The translations under genes and the position numbers were made by a program. Below the pieces are notes generated by a model. That model was not told the DNA's origin. It saw nothing but the letters and a program-made list of their open reading frames with translations, and ran no database searches. Below are positions 59,383 to 64,000 of a stretch of DNA of 64,000 nucleotides, piece after piece. Each line of letters begins with the position of its first letter. The stretch's first letter is position 1. Origin of the DNA: Pseudomonadota bacterium (GTDB lineage Bacteria > Pseudomonadota > Gammaproteobacteria > Burkholderiales > Rhodocyclaceae); NCBI GenBank assembly GCA_029776255.1, contig JAKOTN010000019.1, forward strand, positions 1 through 64,000, given 5' to 3'.

Positions 59383-60246
59383 TCAATTGTCCGCCAGTTG
59401 CTCGTATTCAGAGATCACTTGCGCGCCAAACAGCATGATCGTCGCCACGATCTCCAGGCTGAGCAAAGCGACGACGGTCGTGGCCATCGGCCCATGGACG
59501 ATGCTGGCTTTCGACAAGGTCGACAAATACCACGTGAGAACTTGTCGGATCACTTCCCAGAGACCCGCGACCGCGACCCCTCCCGCCAGCGCATGCCGCA
59601 TGCGAATCTTGCCGACAGGCATCACCCGATAGATCGTGGTCACGCTGACGACTTCGGTGGCGAATCCGAACAGATACAGCAATTCGCTCGACACCTCTCG
59701 TAATGACCAGTCGATGCCCAGAAAGGAGACACTCCGGTGGGACAGCGCATCCAACGCGAAAGACGCCACGGTCAACGCAAGCAAACACAGGCAAAGGAAA
59801 AGGACAAAGCAGTAAGGAAGCAACGCCGATGTCAGGAAATGGCGTTTCAACAGAGACTGACGGTGCGCAAAGATCACGGACATCGCTTTTTCGAGCACCG
59901 AAAACCCCAACGAGCTGAAAAACAGCATCGTCGCCAGCAGAGCAGCGCCAATCGCCGCCCGATTTTCAAGAAAGTTCGCGATCTCGTTGAGAAATACCGT
60001 CGATTGACTTGGAACCAGCCGTTCGAGGTGCCGACCCAGGGTAGTCAGCGATTCGTTCTGCTCAACCAGCTTCGAGAGCGCGTCAATCGACAGAATGAGC
60101 AGCGGAACGACCGAGAGCAGCGCGTAATAAGCGATTGCCGCCGCCAGCAGCAAGCCTTGATTTCTGGCAAAACCAGCCAGCGTTCGCCGGGAAAACGCGC
60201 CGGGGTGGGCAAGAATCGATCGGGTGGGGTTGCTGAATACACGCAT
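59383..60246 (-). CDS. YihY family inner-membrane protein
   Basis: 287-aa protein of the YihY (formerly BrkB-like) family with about six membrane helices. Signatures are NQGLLLAAAIAYYALLSVVP near the start, GAALLATMLFFSSLGFSVL and HALAGGVAVAGLWEVIRQVL. The function is unknown; the old ribonuclease BN assignment was mistaken. ATG 60246 (MRVFSNPTRS) fits relatives; the longer frame from 60378 adds a non-conserved leader. It faces a divergent small secreted-protein gene. Confidence 0.87.
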   Translation of the reverse strand: MRVFSNPTRSILAHPGAFSRRTLAGFARNQGLLLAAAIAYYALLSVVPLLILSIDALSKLVEQNESLTTLGRHLERLVPSQSTVFLNEIANFLENRAAIGAALLATMLFFSSLGFSVLEKAMSVIFAHRQSLLKRHFLTSALLPYCFVLFLCLCLLALTVASFALDALSHRSVSFLGIDWSLREVSSELLYLFGFATEVVSVTTIYRVMPVGKIRMRHALAGGVAVAGLWEVIRQVLTWYLSTLSKASIVHGPMATTVVALLSLEIVATIMLFGAQVISEYEQLADN

Positions 60247-60395
60247 GGAACAGAGCCTGGTTGGCTGGGCGATTTTTTTCTTGCCATTGCCGTCAACCGA
60301 GAAGAGAGCGCCGCGTTGAATGAGTACGATGGATCGAAACAATAAATTCCGCGAAACATCGTCACACTTATCATGCAAACCATAGGAGAAGAACC

Positions 60396-60686
60396 ATGCG
60401 CACTATCGTTACCCTCGTCCTCGCCGCCGCTTTCGCCGCCGCTCCCGCTTTCGCTCAAAAGACCGAAGTGAAAGGCAAGACCGAAATCGACGCCAAGCAA
60501 GAAAACGTCGCGGCCGTGGCCATCGGCAAGGACAACACCGCCAAGAACACGGCGGGTGCCATCAAGGGCGACACCAAGGTTCAAGGCAACACCAAGATCA
60601 AGGCCGACCAAAAGAACGCAGCTGCCGTTTCCATCGGCAAGGGCAACACCGCTGCCAACGAAACCGGCGTTATCGGCGGCAAGTAA
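60396..60686 (+). CDS. small secreted protein made of two similar repeats
   Basis: 96-aa protein with a signal peptide (IVTLVLAAAFAAAPAFA) and a ~75-residue mature part that consists of two imperfect copies: KTEVKGKTEIDAKQENVAA with VAIGKDNTAKNTAG, and DTKVQGNTKIKADQKNAAA with VSIGKGNTAANETG. It is hydrophilic and rich in Lys, Asn, Thr and Ala. No known domain is recognised. The repeats could form stacked beta-strands or a disordered periplasmic filler. It starts after AGGAGAAG and ends in a strong terminator 20 bp on, so it is a single-gene, probably well-expressed unit. Confidence 0.8.
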   Translation: MRTIVTLVLAAAFAAAPAFAQKTEVKGKTEIDAKQENVAAVAIGKDNTAKNTAGAIKGDTKVQGNTKIKADQKNAAAVSIGKGNTAANETGVIGGK

Positions 60687-60706
60687 TTCAAGTCTCGGAT
60701 AAAAAA

Positions 60707-60739
60707 CCTGCCGACACTTCGTGTCGGCAGGTTTTTTTT
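60707..60739 (+). terminator. rho-independent terminator of the small secreted protein gene
   Basis: Perfect 11-bp stem CCTGCCGACAC / GTGTCGGCAGG with a short TTC loop, followed by eight T (60732-60739) and preceded by six A. It may also work on the minus strand for the convergent gene. Confidence 0.93.
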
Positions 60740-60789
60740 GGCCGTGGCAAACGAAAAATGGTGCCGCGCCCTGTTCGACGAGCACCGAT

Positions 60790-61725
60790 TCAGGCTAACA
60801 AATGCCCGACCGTGCGCAGACCGATACCGATGCAGGCACCCAACGCCGCCGGTTTCCACACGGTGGCGACCCGCCGACCCGCGGAAATAAGCACCGCGAC
60901 ACCGGGAATATCGAATGGGGAAATCAAAAAACCGGCGCTGGCATTGAGAAAATCGACGCTGGCCTGACCGCTGCGGCGCATTTCGTCCATCACGCCGAGC
61001 ATCGCCGTTCCGCCAGCGAGATATTTCGTCAAAGTGGGCAGGATCAGGGCACTGTCGATGGCGGCAGCGGCAAGTGCCGGCGCCAGCAAGCGGGTCAAGG
61101 CATCGATGGCGCCGAGGCTGCGCAGGGCGGTGACCACGACCAGCGATAAAACAAGCATGGGAATGGCGCCGATGGCGATTTTGAATGCCTCGGCTCCCGC
61201 CCGGTTGATCACGTCCAGAATTCCCTTGGCGCTTTCGGCCAACGGGTGACGGAGCGTGTCATCGAGCAAGGTTTCCTCGGTGGACAAATGTCGCCCAAAA
61301 ACGTGGAAAGTCAGTGCCGCCGCCAGCAGGCCCCCGGCCAAAGACAACAAGAGCGTGGTGCCCAGATGCAGGCCCATGGTGGTCATCGGTAGCGCGGCGT
61401 TGGCTTGCGCCATGGCGAAAACCATCGACAGGGTGGCCGCCAGATGGCGGTCGGATGCCCCGCGCTGCTCCATCATCGACAAGGTGGCCATCGGGGCGGC
61501 AAAGCTGACAAAACTGATTTGCAGCGCGGCGAAGACACCGAGGCCCGTCAGGCCAACGGGCTTCAACACCGGCGCCAGTCGCGCCACCAGCCAGTCCAGC
61601 GCGCCACGCGCTTCCAGAAGGCGCATCAGCGAGAGCATGACCACCATGACCGGCAGCAGGATGAACAGGGAAAGCTCGACCGCGGAACGGCCAGCGCTGA
61701 GAATGATATCGATGAAGGCGGTCAC
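60790..61725 (-). CDS. nucleoside-recognition (Gate) domain membrane protein
   Basis: 311-aa membrane protein with two Gate-type halves. The first is around LSLFILLPVMVVMLSLMRLL with FVSFAAPMATLSMMEQRG, and the second around KIAIGAIPMLVLSLVVVTAL with LAGGTAMLGVMDEMRRSG. Gate proteins relate to spore maturation SpmA/B and nucleoside transporters; the exact role in non-sporing bacteria is unknown. It is convergent with the small secreted-protein gene. The gap 61726-61884 to the next gene shows no gene. Confidence 0.82.
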   Translation of the reverse strand: MTAFIDIILSAGRSAVELSLFILLPVMVVMLSLMRLLEARGALDWLVARLAPVLKPVGLTGLGVFAALQISFVSFAAPMATLSMMEQRGASDRHLAATLSMVFAMAQANAALPMTTMGLHLGTTLLLSLAGGLLAAALTFHVFGRHLSTEETLLDDTLRHPLAESAKGILDVINRAGAEAFKIAIGAIPMLVLSLVVVTALRSLGAIDALTRLLAPALAAAAIDSALILPTLTKYLAGGTAMLGVMDEMRRSGQASVDFLNASAGFLISPFDIPGVAVLISAGRRVATVWKPAALGACIGIGLRTVGHLLA

Positions 61726-61884
61726 TGACGGAGTCTCGTGGTCGGTTTGTTGGCAGGCAGGTTCGCGAGGCCGGCGAAATGTTCGACAAAAGCCCGGCCC
61801 CGTGGCGGCAGGCTGAAGGGAGTATCGCCGCCTCCGAGGTTCGACGTCAAACGGCAGTGAAATCCAACACCGCCCTGTCCGTGC

Positions 61885-64000
61885 TTACCGGGGTACCCGC
61901 AAATGGTTTCGCAGAATCGGCTCTAGGAGTGCCAGATCGCCTTCCAGCCGACCGAGTAACAAGGCGAACTCACCGCCACGCTGCTCTTTGCCTGCCATTT
62001 CGAGCAATCGGGCCGTTTCTTGCGCTTGTTCGGCCCCAATGGCACCGAGCGAGCCCTTGAGCCGATGCGCGATTTTTCGCACCGCGTCGCCATGACGGGC
62101 GTCGGCGGCGCCACGTAGCTCTCCGATATCGTGACGCGCCTGCTCGACCGTTCCCTCGATCAACGTGGCGAAAAGCTCGGTGTCGCCTTCCAGCCGATCA
62201 AGCGCGGCCGCGATGTTGAAGTGCGGTACGGGCGGCGCGGTTTGCGCCATGATCGGCGGTATTTGTTCCTCGGCCGGCGCCTCGTCGGCCATCGGTGCAT
62301 TTTTGCTGGCGTAAGTCTTGACCATTTGCTGAAAGGCTTTCCGATCAATGGGTTTTGACAGATAACCATTCATGCCCTTGGCGAGACATTCTTCGCGAAA
62401 ACCTTCGGTGGCATGTGCGGTCAGGGCGACTATCGGTGTTTTCAAGCCACTCGCGCGCAGGATTTTCGTCGCGGCGAACCCGTCCATGATCGGCATTTGA
62501 ATATCCATCAATACCAGATCGAAAGGAGTCAGGCTGGCGACCTGAATCGCTTCTTCACCATTATTGGCGATCGTCACCCGATGTCCCACCGCTTTCAGCA
62601 GCGCGCCGATCAGGACTTGATTGACCCGTGTATCTTCGACCAGCAGAACATTCATGCTACGCGGGCCTATCGTCGCCGCCTGCTCGTCGCCCATCGTTGG
62701 CATCGCCGCCGCGTCGCCCGGCGCGAGAGGCAATACCAGTTCAATATGAAAAACCGAACCTTTGCCAAGAACGCTCTCGACCCGGATCGTTCCATCCATG
62801 GCCTTGACCAGTTGGCTGCTGATGGCCAGTCCCAGGCCGGTTCCGCCAAAGCGGCGGCTGATCGAGACATCGGACTGGATGAAGGCGTCGAAGATCAGGT
62901 CGAGTTTTTCCTTGGCGATGCCGATCCCGGTGTCGTGAACGCTCATTCGCAGACGCGCGCTGTTGGCGGCAGTATCGACCTCGCAGCGAGTGGCAAGCGT
63001 GATGCGACCCTGTTCGGTGAACTTGATGGCGTTGCCCAGCAAATTGATGACAATCTGCCGGATGCGCGCCGGATCACCGCGTAGCAACGGCAGGTCGCCG
63101 ACGTCGATATCGAGGGAAAGACGGTTGCCGCGCGCCGCTGCCTGAAATTTGAGCGGGTGCGCCGCTTCGCGCAGCGTGGCCGGCAAATTGAATGGAATGG
63201 ACTCGATCAACAGCCGCCCCGCTTCGATCCGCGAAAAATCGAGTACATCGTTGATCACCGTCAGCAAGCCTTTGGCGGAACCCAGAACCATCTCCAGGTA
63301 TTCGCGCTGCCTGGCGTCGATTTTGGCGTCGAGAACCAGTTCGGTCATGCCGAGAATGCCAGTCAACGGCGTACGAATTTCGTGGCTCATCATCGCCAGA
63401 AAGTCGCTCTTGGCTTTTGCCGATGCCGTGGCGGCGTCCCGGGCCTGCGCCAGTTCGCGTTCGCGAGTAATGCGCTCGGTAATGTCGACGACACTGAGCA
63501 CGCGGCCTTCAACCTGACCATTCATCATCAGTGGCCTGCCGCGACACTGGATGGCACGTCCATCCAGAAACCCGAAAACGTGTGTCGTCTGCTCTTCCTC
63601 GGTCGCCGCCAGCCGGCGCCATTGCCGCAAGGCTTGCCGGGGCTTCAACGTTTGCCGGAAAAGGTGTCGCAAGATGCGCAGTTGTCCCTGGCGGTGCGTG
63701 ATTTCCATGGCCACGCCACTGCCAATGATGGCGATGAAACGCGAGTTGTAATTCAGTAATTCCCCGGCGGTATCGAGAACGACGATTCCATCGGCAACCG
63801 ATTCGAACGTTGCCTGCAGCGTCGACGAGGTGGCCTGCAACTCTTCCGCCGCTTGAATCGCGGAACGCGCATCCCGGGCAGAAATGGTGATCAGCGTTCC
63901 TTCACGGCCGTCGTACCTGCGGATGACTTTTTCCACCGGTAGAAAATCGCCATTGGCGCAGCTATACAAACCTTCGGCGTGATGTTCCTCGCCAAGTCGT
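61885..64000 (-). CDS. hybrid sensor histidine kinase (PAS, HisKA, HATPase, REC, Hpt), 5' truncated
   Basis: Reading frame open to the window edge, so the N-terminus is missing. In order from the edge: the end of a PAS/PAC (EGLYSCANGDFLPVEKVIRR), a second PAS (ATFESVADGIVVLDTAGELL), coiled linker, HisKA with phospho-His in MMSHEIRTPLTGI, HATPase (NLLGNAIKFTEQG, DTGIGIAKE, GGTGLGLAIS), a receiver with LLVEDTRVNQ, the Asp in LMDIQMP and the Lys in YLSKPID, and a final Hpt domain with HRLKGSLGAIGAE. This is a BarA/ArcB-like phosphorelay sensor. It has no membrane segment in the visible part. An apparent start at 63969 is TTG and probably not real. Confidence 0.93.
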   Translation of the reverse strand, partial: RLGEEHHAEGLYSCANGDFLPVEKVIRRYDGREGTLITISARDARSAIQAAEELQATSSTLQATFESVADGIVVLDTAGELLNYNSRFIAIIGSGVAMEITHRQGQLRILRHLFRQTLKPRQALRQWRRLAATEEEQTTHVFGFLDGRAIQCRGRPLMMNGQVEGRVLSVVDITERITRERELAQARDAATASAKAKSDFLAMMSHEIRTPLTGILGMTELVLDAKIDARQREYLEMVLGSAKGLLTVINDVLDFSRIEAGRLLIESIPFNLPATLREAAHPLKFQAAARGNRLSLDIDVGDLPLLRGDPARIRQIVINLLGNAIKFTEQGRITLATRCEVDTAANSARLRMSVHDTGIGIAKEKLDLIFDAFIQSDVSISRRFGGTGLGLAISSQLVKAMDGTIRVESVLGKGSVFHIELVLPLAPGDAAAMPTMGDEQAATIGPRSMNVLLVEDTRVNQVLIGALLKAVGHRVTIANNGEEAIQVASLTPFDLVLMDIQMPIMDGFAATKILRASGLKTPIVALTAHATEGFREECLAKGMNGYLSKPIDRKAFQQMVKTYASKNAPMADEAPAEEQIPPIMAQTAPPVPHFNIAAALDRLEGDTELFATLIEGTVEQARHDIGELRGAADARHGDAVRKIAHRLKGSLGAIGAEQAQETARLLEMAGKEQRGGEFALLLGRLEGDLALLEPILRNHLRVPR

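Overview
The window is GC-rich chromosomal DNA of a betaproteobacterium, most likely a member of the Rhodocyclales. The pointers are an argB / pyrimidine 5'-nucleotidase pair, a RegB/RegA redox two-component pair, a xerC-DUF484-dapF cluster, the proteobacterial gshA-gshB pair, a YejM-type sulfatase-fold protein, RatA and a PEP-CTERM exoprotein. The placement is an inference from gene content; no rRNA or tRNA gene was seen. The last gene (hybrid sensor kinase) is cut by the right edge.

Layout. 1-17.6 kb is housekeeping: HAD phosphatase, argB, regB-regA-like regulators, hslR, a TfoX C-terminal-domain protein, xerC-DUF484-dapF-GNAT, a split PAS + chemoreceptor pair resembling CetB/CetA, an Old Yellow Enzyme, gshB-gshA, an orphan N6-adenine methylase, creA and parC. 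18.0-40.4 kb is a complete type I-C CRISPR-Cas locus: WYL regulator, cas3, cas5c, cas8c (with an internal in-frame cas11c start), cas7c, a broken toxin-antitoxin remnant on the opposite strand, cas4, cas1, cas2, a leader, and an array that I counted as 166 repeats and 165 spacers (27717-39606). Beyond it lie 674 bp of phage tail-gene debris, one more degenerate repeat, one spacer and a half repeat. 40.6-46.5 kb holds yejM-like, ratA, glnS, arsC and a PEP-CTERM GDSL esterase. 46.5-51.2 kb is visibly AT-richer and holds envelope/glycan-type genes: a large membrane protein, an FAD oxidoreductase interrupted by an in-frame TAA, and GtrA. 51.2-64 kb has a DUF2914 protein, a CDF metal exporter, GNAT, MFS, a polar amino-acid ABC transporter, EamA, YihY, a small secreted repeat protein with a strong terminator, a nucleoside-recognition (Gate) protein and a hybrid histidine kinase.

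How the CRISPR genes work together: Cas1-Cas2-Cas4 add spacers beside the leader. Cas5c should cut the repeat transcript at the base of its 8-bp stem, leaving an 11-nt handle. Cas5c, Cas7c, Cas8c and Cas11c form Cascade, and Cas3 degrades the target. The most notable features are the very large array, several families of related spacers sampling homologous phage genes (one exact duplicate, one triple across a gene start), a block of repeats with a changed first base, the phage DNA sitting where a spacer should be at the trailer end, and the decayed toxin-antitoxin pair inside the cas operon. All repeat and spacer counts were made by eye.
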